A stretch of DNA of 64,000 nt from the NCBI RefSeq assembly GCF_000427405.1, contig NZ_KE386491.1, forward strand, positions 3,977,812 to 4,041,811, read 5' to 3'. A model generated the notes under the pieces. The model was not told the origin of the DNA. It ran no database searches and saw only the letters and a list, made by a program, of their open reading frames with translations. This document shows, piece by piece, positions 24,788-33,900 of this stretch. This DNA comes from Flectobacillus major DSM 103 (GTDB taxonomy: Bacteria > Bacteroidota > Bacteroidia > Cytophagales > Spirosomataceae). Within the stretch, counting starts at the first letter, position 1; the number at the start of each line of letters is the position of its first letter. A program made the position numbers and the translations under genes.

Positions 24788-25579
24788 TCACGATTTCTGA
24801 GAGATATTCTCGGTACGTGTTATACTGCGATTGAAATGAATGAATTGTTTTTGCAACTCATTAAAAGACTCTTGATTGATTGAAAAGTCACCATACCAAG
24901 CATATTCAAACTGGGTAGTGATATATTCAAATTCTTTTTGTAAAATTGGCGAATTTAGTTCATAAACGTAACTTCTATTGGTTTTATTGATTCGCCAATC
25001 AATCATTTGTTGGTTGGCAAGGGCCTTTAGTGTTTGCAAATAATGTAATCGTACCGCCAAACGGTAATTTTGACCCAATAATGCCTCTTGAATCCTGTCT
25101 TCAAAATTGATAGCATGAATATTTTCGCCTTGTGTTTCGTAAGGAATTTCAATTGCATTAATCTTTCGGCCAAAAATACCCGAAAACTCAATACCAATTA
25201 ATTTTAATACTACAAAAACTATTACCGCCGCCACAAAGATATAGGCGATAATTTTGAGGGCTATCCCTGTTTTTGTTTGGCCAAAAAGACCTGAAAGCCA
25301 TTTTATCAAAATACCCAATAGGCGGTTGCTCCAAGTATCGTTTAGCTGTTGTTCTATGCCATACTGATACTTTTTTTGCAAACGTAAATGAGCCAACTTG
25401 CTCGATGGCGGGAGCTTTATTGCTACCTGTTGGCTTGTGTCGGGATTAGGTATTTGGCCCAAAGTAGCCTCAATATTGGCATATAGTGTTATGAATAAAA
25501 GCAAACCTAGGATTCGAGCTAATCGAAAACCTAAGATATAGCCTAAATTCTTTAAAAAACGACTAATAAGTTTCTTCAT
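24788..25579 (-). CDS. DUF4129 domain membrane protein
   Basis: From the ATG at 25579 the product has 263 residues (a TTG at 25606 would add nine). It has an N-terminal hydrophobic segment (LGFRLARILGLLLFITLYANI), a predicted central membrane helix (ALKIIAYIFVAAVIVFVVLKLIGI) and a C-terminal cytoplasmic helical DUF4129 region with YRLAVRLHYLQTLKALANQQMIDW and YVYELNSP. DUF4129 is a standing partner of MoxR/DUF58/transglutaminase systems. It overlaps the upstream membrane-protein gene by 17 bp, which implies translational coupling. Confidence 0.85.
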   Translation of the reverse strand: MKKLISRFLKNLGYILGFRLARILGLLLFITLYANIEATLGQIPNPDTSQQVAIKLPPSSKLAHLRLQKKYQYGIEQQLNDTWSNRLLGILIKWLSGLFGQTKTGIALKIIAYIFVAAVIVFVVLKLIGIEFSGIFGRKINAIEIPYETQGENIHAINFEDRIQEALLGQNYRLAVRLHYLQTLKALANQQMIDWRINKTNRSYVYELNSPILQKEFEYITTQFEYAWYGDFSINQESFNELQKQFIHFNRSITRTENISQKS

Positions 25580-26546
25580 CGTTAGTATGGTCTTCTTTTT
25601 GACCAATATTTTCGATTTTTTTGAATAGGCTATTTCCTTCTTTCTTTTCTACCAAATTGAAATACTGTAGGCCTATAGCAACATAAGACAACGCAGAAAC
25701 TAACGACGACCCAATGGTGGATAAGGTTGTAGTAATAACCAACGAGGCATCGCCAGTAACGCCAGAGCCGATTTTGAAAATTTTCAAAAACATAATAATG
25801 CCTGCAGGAAGCGTAAATACCAATGACAAAAAGTAATTGATAATACCCATTACCATAATGATGCCAAAGGTTGACCACCATTTGTTGGTAATAAGATACT
25901 TTGCTCTGCCCAAAGCATAACTCACATCGCTGTACTCAAATACAATAATAGCTGGACACAAAGAAAACATTACTGCAAAGTAAATTAGGGGCAAAAACAA
26001 AAATACAGATAAAAAGGCCGCTATTCCGGCATTCAAAGCTGCCGATAAGGCGGCTATTGCTAGCCCAATAATTAATAAAATACCCATCATAATGGCTACA
26101 ATTGCCAAAAAACAACGCAATACTACTCTGAAATGGTCTTTTACTTTTTCGAGTACCTGATTGAACGAAACACGCTCGGTTGACTCTCTGTACACCTGCA
26201 TAAATGAATACACAACCACAACCAACAATACATTGGCAATAATCGTAGCAATAAACATTATATAATATGTTGGGGTCATGAGCTGGGCACTACTTTGCCC
26301 AAGAGCCTTCAAAAAATCATTGATGTTGGTTGCAGTATCCGACGAGGCACTTGCACTACCAGCAGCCCCAAGCACATTTACTTGATGTAAGCCCGCAAAT
26401 ATCCCTGCAATCAAGGCTACAGGGCCAGTAATTAGTACAATAGATTGGACAAATATTTTGAAATTAATCTTGACAAATGTGAAGGTATCATTGATTTTGT
26501 CGCCAAAATCACGTTCTCTTTCTAAAGGTAAAGTAGTCTTTTTCAT
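25563..26546 (-). CDS. polytopic membrane protein of the MoxR cluster (GDPD membrane-domain-like)
   Basis: A 327-residue protein with about six to seven strongly hydrophobic helices separated by short loops: IFVQSIVLITGPVALIAGIF, YIMFIATIIANVLLVVVVYSF, a repeated pair rich in AIAALSAALNAGIAAFLSVF, then LCPAIIVFEYSDVSYALGRAKYLITNKWWSTFGIIMV. The last motif (EYSDVSYALGRAKYL...W) is typical of the membrane domain found in glycerophosphodiester phosphodiesterases and DUF4013-like proteins; there is no catalytic domain. It sits between spoIIM and DUF4129 genes. Function is unknown. Confidence 0.75.
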   Translation of the reverse strand: MKKTTLPLERERDFGDKINDTFTFVKINFKIFVQSIVLITGPVALIAGIFAGLHQVNVLGAAGSASASSDTATNINDFLKALGQSSAQLMTPTYYIMFIATIIANVLLVVVVYSFMQVYRESTERVSFNQVLEKVKDHFRVVLRCFLAIVAIMMGILLIIGLAIAALSAALNAGIAAFLSVFLFLPLIYFAVMFSLCPAIIVFEYSDVSYALGRAKYLITNKWWSTFGIIMVMGIINYFLSLVFTLPAGIIMFLKIFKIGSGVTGDASLVITTTLSTIGSSLVSALSYVAIGLQYFNLVEKKEGNSLFKKIENIGQKEDHTNDEETY

Positions 26547-26596
26547 TATATTAGATTATAAAGGAATAAGGGTAAATGAATAAATAGGGTATGGTA

Positions 26597-27547
26597 TTAA
26601 TAGGTACTTGTTTTTTGATGTAATTGTATTGGGAACACCACAAAGTACCAAACAATAAAGGTGAACGAAGGAATAATAATAGCTAAACTGGCTAGAGTGG
26701 ATAGGTGCATTCGGGTTATAAAACTTTCCAAAAAACCTGCCATAATAAATAATGGCACTAATGCTACCACAATTTTCAGTCCTTGTTTGGCTCCAGCTTT
26801 AAACGATTCGAGCCGAGAATAGGTTTTGGGAAAAACAATGCTATTCCCCATCACTAAACCTGCACAACCTGCAATCACAATAGACGAAATCTCTAAAGTA
26901 CCATGTAGCCATATTGTTAGCAAAGAAACCTTCAAAAATCCTTGTTGATAACAAAAATACTGAAATACCCCCAACATTACGCCATTGGTAATGAGTAAAT
27001 ATCCCGTACCTATCGATACCAGAATACCTGCCACAAATGTCATAAAGGCTACTTTGATATTATTACTTGTAATCATCAAAAACATAAAAAAAGGGTCTTG
27101 GCTACCATATATGGCCAGTGGGTCGCCTTTTTCAATATTTTCGAGGGTCATGTCTATATAAGAATCGCCTAGAATCAGGCGGGCAAAGGTTTCGTCATGT
27201 GCCACCGATACCGCCCCAATAATGGCCGAAACAACTAAAATGACAAATGATACCAGCATTTCTTTTTGAGAATCATAAAAAAGGGTAGGTACTTCTTCTT
27301 TCCAAAAAAGAATAAAATGGCTGATTTTTTCCTTTTTATTGGCATAAATTTTCCCAAAGAATCGCCCCGTCAGTCCATTCAAATAGGAGGTAGTTGCCGA
27401 GTTTGGGTAAAATGTTTGAGCATACGAAAGGTCGTCGGTTAGCTCAATAAAAGTTTCAGCAAGTTTATCCGAATCGGTGTTTTTTATATCATGTTCAAAA
27501 CCCTGCCATTTATCAAGATTTTGTTTTTTAAATAATGCCTCTCGCAT
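26597..27547 (-). CDS. SpoIIM-family (stage II sporulation protein M-like) membrane protein
   Basis: The ATG at 27547 (MREALFKKQNLDKWQGFEHD) gives 316 residues; an upstream in-frame start at 27592 adds a poorly conserved tail. After a soluble helical N terminus (about 1-90) come five or so membrane helices, with the family hallmark FMFLMITSNNIKVAFMTFVAGILVSIGTGYLLITNGVMLG and the later HGTLEISSIVIAGCAGLVMG. Non-spore-forming bacteria carry such genes beside RDD, MoxR and DUF58 genes, and this lineage is one of them. It is divergent from the RDD gene with an 80-bp shared intergenic region. Confidence 0.9.
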   Translation of the reverse strand: MREALFKKQNLDKWQGFEHDIKNTDSDKLAETFIELTDDLSYAQTFYPNSATTSYLNGLTGRFFGKIYANKKEKISHFILFWKEEVPTLFYDSQKEMLVSFVILVVSAIIGAVSVAHDETFARLILGDSYIDMTLENIEKGDPLAIYGSQDPFFMFLMITSNNIKVAFMTFVAGILVSIGTGYLLITNGVMLGVFQYFCYQQGFLKVSLLTIWLHGTLEISSIVIAGCAGLVMGNSIVFPKTYSRLESFKAGAKQGLKIVVALVPLFIMAGFLESFITRMHLSTLASLAIIIPSFTFIVWYFVVFPIQLHQKTSTY

Positions 27548-27627
27548 CGTGTAATTTTCGGTTAGGAAGTTTAATTTTAAGCAATATATCAAAAATAATA
27601 ACGTATTCTTCCAACCACAAACTTATA

Positions 27628-28368
27628 ATGAGTAAGATAAAAATTCAGACAGCTCAAAACGTAGAAGTGTCGTTTACACCTGCTAGTATTGGAGATAGAA
27701 TAATCGCTCACTTAATTGATTTAGTAGTATTTATGGGTTGGGGGCTAGCGTTTTTGCTGGTCGCCATTACTTTTGAAGGAAATATTTTTAATAATAATAT
27801 AGGAGCTATTCTCTTTTTTGTGTTGGGTGTATTGCCTGTATTTTTCTACGACCTTATTTGTGAAGTTTATATGAATGGGCAAAGTATTGGCAAAAGGGTA
27901 AGACATATCCGTGTTATCAAGCTCGACGGTACTCCGCCGTCGTTGGGGGCGTATCTGCTTCGATGGCTCTTTCGATTGGTTGATACCAAATTTCCGTTTT
28001 TGGGGCCATTGGTCGCTTTGATTACTATTGCAGCCAATGGCAAAGGTCAACGACTGGGCGATATAGCTGCAGGAACAACAGTTATAAAAGTCAAAGAAAG
28101 TGTGTCGTTAGAAGCTCTTCGCCAAGAAAAAATGGATGAAGCCTACGAAGTGATGATTCCCGAAGCAAGCTTATTGTCGGATAGCGACATCGAAGTAGTG
28201 CGTGATGTACTGAGAAAAGTAGACGAAAGCTATAACGAACAACTATTGGTACAAACGGCACTAAAGTTAAAAGCCGTCATGCAAATACAGTCGGAACTCG
28301 ACGATAGGGCATTTTTAGAACAAGTACTTAGCGACCATACATTTTTGATGGCCTATGGCGATGAATAA
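27628..28368 (+). CDS. RDD-family membrane protein
   Basis: From the ATG at 27628 (MSKIKIQTAQNVEVSFTPASIGDR) the product is 246 residues; the frame opens upstream, but the extra residues overlap the spoIIM start region. RDD motifs are seen: IGDRIIAHLIDLVVFMGWGLAFLLV (helix 1, Arg and Asp), VLPVFFYDLICEVYMNGQSIGKRVRHIRV, and LLRWLFRLVDT. About three membrane helices are followed by an acidic cytoplasmic C-terminal domain. It faces the MoxR cluster divergently and is the only member on the plus strand. Confidence 0.88.
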   Translation: MSKIKIQTAQNVEVSFTPASIGDRIIAHLIDLVVFMGWGLAFLLVAITFEGNIFNNNIGAILFFVLGVLPVFFYDLICEVYMNGQSIGKRVRHIRVIKLDGTPPSLGAYLLRWLFRLVDTKFPFLGPLVALITIAANGKGQRLGDIAAGTTVIKVKESVSLEALRQEKMDEAYEVMIPEASLLSDSDIEVVRDVLRKVDESYNEQLLVQTALKLKAVMQIQSELDDRAFLEQVLSDHTFLMAYGDE

Positions 28369-28371
28369 CCA

Positions 28372-29229
28372 TTAGAGTTTCTGGAAAAGCTTGCGGTAGC
28401 CCAAGGGGCTTTGCCCTGTTATGCTTTTGAACTGTTTGTTGAAATGCGAAACATTACCAAAACCACTTTCAAAGCAAACTTCGGCTACTTGTTTGTCGGT
28501 TTGAGTAAGTAGGTTACAGGCATGTTTGATTCTAAATTCGGTAACTAAATCCAGAAAAGTTTTTTTGGTTACTTTCTTGAAGTATCTACAAAAAGCGGTT
28601 TCGGTCATATTTGCCAAAAAAGCAGCCATTTCTAAATGTACTTCTTGTGTATAGTTTTCGATAATATAAGCATATACTTTATTGATACGTTCAAGGTCGA
28701 TACTGGCAAGCTGGTGTTTTTCGGCCTGAGCATCAATAACACTATAGTCCGACGAAATAGCAATGGTGTTAAGAATATCTATTAGTCCGAGTATTTTTTG
28801 TACAGGTGGTACATTCAACAAAAAATAGATTTCTTTCGCAATTCTATCTCTGGTTTTTCCAGAAATCACCACACCACATTCTGCACTTTTTAGTAGCCGC
28901 TGAATTGCCGACATTTCGGGGGTTTGGAAAAAGCTATCACCTAAGAAATTTTCTTTAAACTGAACCACAACCGACTGAGCAGTACCTTCCAAGCCAATAC
29001 CATCGTTTTTCCAACAGTGGGGCAAGTTAGGCCCCAATAGTACCAAATCACCCTCCTTAAAATTAGCAATATTTGTTCCTACAAACCTTTTTCCTTGGCT
29101 TTTCTGAATAAGTGTTAGCTCAAATTCGGGGTGAAAATGATAGGGGGCATCAAAGTATGGTAGACTAAATTGTCGAAATAGTAATGAGCTATTCAGTGTA
29201 TTGTCCAGTTGCTCAAGAGAGGCTTTCAT
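28372..29229 (-). CDS. AraC-family transcriptional regulator
   Basis: A 285-residue regulator with an N-terminal cupin ligand domain (about 20-115: YFDAPYHFHPEFELTLI, GDLVLLGPNLPHCW) and a C-terminal double helix-turn-helix (about 185-282: INKVYAYIIENYTQEVHLEMAAFLANMTETAFCRYFKKVT... and VAEVCFESGFGNVSHFNKQFKSITGQSPLGYRK). Such proteins respond to sugars or other small carbon sources. It is divergent from the PhyH dioxygenase, and the 210-bp gap between them contains two direct half-site-like repeats (29272-29307). It ends 4 bp from the convergent RDD gene end. Confidence 0.92.
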   Translation of the reverse strand: MKASLEQLDNTLNSSLLFRQFSLPYFDAPYHFHPEFELTLIQKSQGKRFVGTNIANFKEGDLVLLGPNLPHCWKNDGIGLEGTAQSVVVQFKENFLGDSFFQTPEMSAIQRLLKSAECGVVISGKTRDRIAKEIYFLLNVPPVQKILGLIDILNTIAISSDYSVIDAQAEKHQLASIDLERINKVYAYIIENYTQEVHLEMAAFLANMTETAFCRYFKKVTKKTFLDLVTEFRIKHACNLLTQTDKQVAEVCFESGFGNVSHFNKQFKSITGQSPLGYRKLFQKL

Positions 29230-29271
29230 TTCGTAAGAATTATTCTTGAAGTAGTATTTTTAATAGCATTA

Positions 29272-29307
29272 TGGTAAAAATGCACAATTATTGGTAAAAA
29301 ATGACAA
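29272..29307. promoter_or_regulatory. tandem direct-repeat operator for the AraC regulator
   Basis: TGGTAAAAATGCACAA (29272-29287) and TGGTAAAAAATGACAA (29292-29307) repeat in the same orientation with a 20-bp period (two helical turns), the arrangement used by AraC-type dimers. It lies in the divergent region between the AraC gene and the PhyH gene. Confidence 0.6.
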
Positions 29308-29440
29308 AATCATCCTGAAAAAATTCTACGTACTTTGTTGTCATAAAAGGCACTGAGTGGCGGTTAAGTTGGCAATTACAGCCCTATAACCTGCTACCCC
29401 AAGCAAGTATTTACCATTTTTATCCTTTAAAATAATCTCT

Positions 29441-30256
29441 ATGACTACTTTAACATTGCCAGACTTGTCGACAGCTTACCAAGTAAGTACCGAACAACAA
29501 AAAGAATACCAGAAAAATGGGCATATTCTTTTGCGAAGTATTGTTTTGCCCAACGAAATGTCCGCTTACCGAGATGTAATAGTAGCCGCCGCCGACCAAT
29601 ACAATACCGAATATCGTAAGATAGAAGAGCGAGATACCTACGGGAAGGCTTTTTTACAGATTATGAATTTATGGGAAGTAGATGAAAACGTTCGGAAATT
29701 TACTTTGGCCAAGCGTTTTGCTCATATTGCGGCACAATTGATGGGAGTAGAAAAAGTTAGAATTTACCATGACCAAGCTTTGTTCAAAGAGCCAGGAGGA
29801 GGACATACACCTTGGCATCAAGACCAGTACTATTGGCCTGTCGATACCAACAACACCATTACCATGTGGATGCCCTTAGTAGACATATCTGAAGAAATGG
29901 GTATGCTTACCTTTGCTTCGGGTTCACAGGAACTGGGCTTTATGGGCAATCTGCAAATATCCGATGAGTCGGACGATGTACTGGGGAATATGGTAAAAGA
30001 AAAGCAATACCCCATTGCACGAGCCAGCTACATGAAGGCAGGCGATGCTACTTTTCATGCAGGGTGGACCTTGCATAATGCCCCAGGGAATAGCTCGGCT
30101 ACTATGCGCGAGGTAATGACTATCATTTATATAGCCGATGGTACTTACATCACCCCCCCACAAAATCGCCATCAAGAAGCCGACAGGCTTCGTTGGTTTC
30201 AGGGGCTAGAGGTGGGAAGCTTGGCGGCATCGGCCATTAATCCTTTAATAGATTAA
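29441..30256 (+). CDS. phytanoyl-CoA dioxygenase (PhyH) family Fe(II)/2OG oxygenase
   Basis: A 271-residue cytoplasmic non-haem iron oxygenase of the PhyH family. The metal facial triad is visible: the HxD motif in HTPWHQDQYYW (about residues 126-128) and the distal histidine in AGWTLHNAPGNSS, with an arginine for 2-oxoglutarate in SATMREVMTI. Family members hydroxylate CoA esters or small metabolites; the substrate here is unknown. It is divergent from an AraC regulator with an N-terminal cupin, so it is probably induced by a small molecule. It overlaps the convergent small ORF by 4 bp. Confidence 0.88.
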   Translation: MTTLTLPDLSTAYQVSTEQQKEYQKNGHILLRSIVLPNEMSAYRDVIVAAADQYNTEYRKIEERDTYGKAFLQIMNLWEVDENVRKFTLAKRFAHIAAQLMGVEKVRIYHDQALFKEPGGGHTPWHQDQYYWPVDTNNTITMWMPLVDISEEMGMLTFASGSQELGFMGNLQISDESDDVLGNMVKEKQYPIARASYMKAGDATFHAGWTLHNAPGNSSATMREVMTIIYIADGTYITPPQNRHQEADRLRWFQGLEVGSLAASAINPLID

Positions 30257-30447
30257 TGTTTTGGACAGCCGCAGTCTTTTTTCTTGAACAAACCCCAAAG
30301 AAAACCTTTTTTACGCCTTCTTTTATAAGGTTTATTGCTATTAGTTGCCAAAATCGTAGTATTGGAATAGTTGCTCGCAAAAGAATTTGCTTCTGTTTCT
30401 ACTTGAAAACAAGTAAAGGCAACCGATAAAAGGATGATTTTTTTCAT
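30253..30447 (-). CDS. small secreted basic protein with KRRRKKGFLWGLF tail
   Basis: The 64-residue product has a signal peptide (MKKIILLSVAFTCFQVETEA), a short polar spacer and a basic-aromatic tail KRRRKKGFLWGLFKKKDCGCPKH with two cysteines and a C-terminal histidine. I recall similar short proteins ending in GLFKKKxxCGCPxH in Cytophagales, so it is likely real rather than a shadow frame. It overlaps the convergent PhyH stop by 4 bp. Function is unknown. The two cysteines and the final histidine could bind a metal; that is inference. Confidence 0.65.
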   Translation of the reverse strand: MKKIILLSVAFTCFQVETEANSFASNYSNTTILATNSNKPYKRRRKKGFLWGLFKKKDCGCPKH

Positions 30448-30507
30448 AATGCTAACAATACAAATGGGATTACTAAATTAACGAAAAAACAAATAAGCTA
30501 GTATAAA

Positions 30508-30543
30508 AAAAGGGTACGAGACCAAATGTCATCGTACCCTTTT
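30508..30543 (-). terminator. terminator of the TonB receptor at 30565-33660
   Basis: Perfect 12-bp arms AAAAGGGTACGA (30508-30519) and TCGTACCCTTTT (30532-30543). On the minus strand it ends in TTTTTTTATAC, 22 bp after the receptor stop. Confidence 0.85.
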
Positions 30544-30564
30544 GAGTCAAAAAGAGGTTTATAC

Positions 30565-33500
30565 CTATTTATTAAGTAATTCGTCGAAAGTAATACCGAT
30601 ATAAAAAGTAGAGCCTACATACGAGCTACCATAAGCTTGGAAGTACGGGTTGCCAAAGATATTGGTTCCACCAACTTTGATAATCGATTTGATTGGAGAT
30701 ACCTTATAGCTAAACTGAGCATCCAAGTTGTTGATAGCAGGTACAATAGTGTTTGTAAAAAAGGCTACACCTGTAGTAGTTGGTGTAGGAAAGCTAGATT
30801 CCCAAGTAAACGATGTTTGGTGACGGAAAGCTACATTATATCCCCATTTGCTACCACTTGTTATACGCTTACCAACATTGAACTTGATACTGTATTCAGG
30901 TGTATTAAAGCCTGCATAAGCTACCTCAGTAGATGGCGTAAAGTCATTCAATTTGTTGTTAGAAATATTTCCACCAACCGAATACCCTTTGTCGAATGAA
31001 TAATTAAGCCCTACGGCCCACCCCGAAATAGTGATGTCTTCGTCAGAATTGGCAGGTCTTGAATACCCAGCACGAGTAGCACCACTACCCAATCCCGACT
31101 CGATAGGTAAGCCTGGTGCTAAAGCCGCAGTAGGTACAACAATCGTAGCACCACCAATAAAGTTTTTGTAAACACTATAATAGTAAGAAGCATCTACAAA
31201 AAGGCGTTTAGCAATAAGTCCTTTATAACCAAGTTCATACGACTGGATTTTTTCAGTTACCAATGGCTTAGATTTGTACTTTGGCAAAGCTGCCAAAGCA
31301 TAAGCTGGTATTACTTGTGTGGTAACCTCAGTAACTTTTTGAGTAACGGTTGTTCTAACCGTATTTTGAATAAGTGTTTGTACAGGAGCTGATGCCATTT
31401 GTTGTTGTACACCAGCCTGAATAGCCGCAGGAGCATTAGCTGCTGGTAGTTGGCCTGCAGCCACTGCTGCGTTTACCTGTGCAGTTACTGCAGCTGTAAC
31501 TTGAGCTGTAACGCCAGCCACTACAGCTTGTTGAATAACAGGTAATTGTGCTGTAACAGCCGCTGTTGCATAAGTTACGGCATTGGCTTTGACAGCATCG
31601 GTAATGTATTTTGAATTAGCTCCGTTTTTAGCCAAATCTACAGAAAAATCTGTGAGTACATCACGAGTTACCCCTGTTGCAAGTTTGTAACGAGCATCAA
31701 ACTCTGGTAATCCGCCAATTAATGTTCCTGCTGGTGTAGCTAGGTCGATATATTGGTTTTGAGTAGTTGGAATTCTAAAGCCTGTTTGGTACGACAAACG
31801 GATATTGTGGTCTTGATTAGGCGAAAGTACTGCCGAGAAACGAGGAGTATATTGGCCTTCAAAATTTTGGTTTTTATCATATCTCAACGAGCCTGTTAGC
31901 TTTAAGTGGTCGTTTAGGAGGTTTTTAGAAGCCTGTACAAAAGCACCATACTCATTAATTGCGATACTACCAGTTCTACCATCTTTTAGGTCAGAGAATA
32001 GCGTACCAGCCGAGCGAAGTTGGTATGAACGGAAGTTAGCTCCCACAGATAAGTCTACAAATTTGATTTCATTTTTAAAGTTATATAAACCTTCTATGTG
32101 GTACATATTACTTTTATCGGCAAAAGCACCACCACCATTTGTAATAGTAGCATTTCTGTATTTCTCTAAAAGGGTATTAAATGCTGCACTACCAGGAGCT
32201 GGCATATTTCTGTCGGCATATTGGCGAGCAGCCAAATGAGCATTGTCTTCAGAGGCTCCAGCCTGACGTGCTGTTGTATATGCACCTGCATATTCGGTAA
32301 ACCAAGCGGTATTTGATTTAATTTCGTTGAGCATACCCACAGCAGCCAATCCAGCCGTATATGAACTTCCCGAACGCTCTTGAGTTGTATAGCCACGAAG
32401 GGTAAAATTATCGCCTCTTAATTCCAACTTTGCTTGTGTAATGTTAAAGTCACGAAGAGAATAGCGGCCTGTTCCTGTATAAAGGGTTGTACCTTCACCG
32501 TAGTTGAGTTGAGCAATAGCTTCTACCTTTTCAGACAAGCGATAGTGAATAGCCCCATTAAACTTTAAGCTTTTGGTATTATTGTCTACCAAATCTTTTT
32601 CCAAATAACCTGTACGGCTTACATTAACATCGGGCAATGCTGCATTCAGTGATTTAAGGTTTGCCTGAATCTCGTCGCCATAAACGTTCATACCATCATA
32701 ATCGGTTCTTGTACCTAATCCACGAGAAGGGTCTGCGTTGCCGCCTACATTCAGGTTGGTATAGTTGGTAGATTCCCAGTCTTTGGCTCTGATATAGGCA
32801 AAGTTTACTTTGAATGCTATTTTATTGTTAAACGCCTTAGCAAAACGAACCGATAAGTCGGTAAAAGGCGTAGTTACGTTGCTACGATTATTGGCCGACA
32901 TTACGCCACCCTTAACATTGGCACTAAGTCCTTGAAATAAAAACGGGCTTTTGCTATTCATCAATACTAAACCATTGATAGCATTAGGGCCATACAAAGC
33001 AGAGGCTGCCCCTGGCAAAATTTCAACATTTTCAACATCCAACTCTGGCATACCAATAATATTATCAACGGCAAAGTTGAGTCCTGGAGCCGAGTTGTCC
33101 ATTCCATCAATCATCTGTACAATACGAGGGTTACCTGTCGAGCCAAATCCACGCATATTAATAGATTTGAACAAAAGCCCTTGTGTAGCCATATCAACCC
33201 CTTTTAAGTTGGCCAAGCCATCATAAAAATTGTTAGAAGGAGTTTGTTGGATAGCCTTCAAATCCATTTTTTCGATTGACACAGGCGATTTCATTACGCT
33301 TTCTTCAACCCTAGAAGCAGCCACTACCACCTCTTGCCCCATAATATTTTGTTCCTCAAGCTTAATGTCTAAATCTGAGCGACTTTCGGTTATTTTAACC
33401 TCCTGTGTGATATAACCTACGCTTGAAACAACAATGGTAAAAGGAGTAGGAGTATTGGTAGTCAACGAGAAATTCCCTTTTAGGTCTGTAATTGTACCTA

Positions 33501-33660
33501 TCACCTTGCCTTTTACAGCAATACTCACACCTATGAGGTTCTCTTTGGTAACCGAATCAGAAACTTTCCCCGAAATTTTAGTTTGTGCGAAGCTGACTAC
33601 CGATAGCAGCATAAATAAGGCTATTGATGATAACCTTACAGCAGTAAATAATTTGTTCAT
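30565..33660 (-). CDS. TonB-dependent receptor with Ala/Val/Thr-rich insertion
   Basis: A 1031-residue outer-membrane receptor: signal peptide (about 1-25, ending VVSFAQ), carboxypeptidase-like domain (ISGKVSDSVTKENLIGVSIAVKGK, 28-110), plug (about 120-240, with NMRGFGSTGNPRIVQMIDGMDNSAPGLN) and beta-barrel. Residues about 685-790 (31288-31608) are a low-complexity insertion of alternating hydrophobic and Ala/Thr/Gln residues (VTAQVTAAVTAQVNAAVAAG...) rather than barrel strands. It is monocistronic with a strong terminator. The substrate is unknown; no SusD partner or riboswitch is adjacent. Confidence 0.92.
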   Translation of the reverse strand: MNKLFTAVRLSSIALFMLLSVVSFAQTKISGKVSDSVTKENLIGVSIAVKGKVIGTITDLKGNFSLTTNTPTPFTIVVSSVGYITQEVKITESRSDLDIKLEEQNIMGQEVVVAASRVEESVMKSPVSIEKMDLKAIQQTPSNNFYDGLANLKGVDMATQGLLFKSINMRGFGSTGNPRIVQMIDGMDNSAPGLNFAVDNIIGMPELDVENVEILPGAASALYGPNAINGLVLMNSKSPFLFQGLSANVKGGVMSANNRSNVTTPFTDLSVRFAKAFNNKIAFKVNFAYIRAKDWESTNYTNLNVGGNADPSRGLGTRTDYDGMNVYGDEIQANLKSLNAALPDVNVSRTGYLEKDLVDNNTKSLKFNGAIHYRLSEKVEAIAQLNYGEGTTLYTGTGRYSLRDFNITQAKLELRGDNFTLRGYTTQERSGSSYTAGLAAVGMLNEIKSNTAWFTEYAGAYTTARQAGASEDNAHLAARQYADRNMPAPGSAAFNTLLEKYRNATITNGGGAFADKSNMYHIEGLYNFKNEIKFVDLSVGANFRSYQLRSAGTLFSDLKDGRTGSIAINEYGAFVQASKNLLNDHLKLTGSLRYDKNQNFEGQYTPRFSAVLSPNQDHNIRLSYQTGFRIPTTQNQYIDLATPAGTLIGGLPEFDARYKLATGVTRDVLTDFSVDLAKNGANSKYITDAVKANAVTYATAAVTAQLPVIQQAVVAGVTAQVTAAVTAQVNAAVAAGQLPAANAPAAIQAGVQQQMASAPVQTLIQNTVRTTVTQKVTEVTTQVIPAYALAALPKYKSKPLVTEKIQSYELGYKGLIAKRLFVDASYYYSVYKNFIGGATIVVPTAALAPGLPIESGLGSGATRAGYSRPANSDEDITISGWAVGLNYSFDKGYSVGGNISNNKLNDFTPSTEVAYAGFNTPEYSIKFNVGKRITSGSKWGYNVAFRHQTSFTWESSFPTPTTTGVAFFTNTIVPAINNLDAQFSYKVSPIKSIIKVGGTNIFGNPYFQAYGSSYVGSTFYIGITFDELLNK

Positions 33661-33900
33661 ACGTTTTTAGTGAATTAAGATTAAGTTAACCAACTGAAGG
33701 TTGCAAGAAATGCAATATGCTTAAATTAGTGATCTCCTAAACTAAACTGCGATAGTTTTACGTATATGATATAATTAGAGGATACACATTATCTTAACAT
33801 TCAGTGATTTGGTTTCGTAAATCTAATTAATGTTTAGAGATTTTATTGAATACTAAATGGTTTTTTTCCAAATTTTTCCAAAAATCATCCTATATAACAA

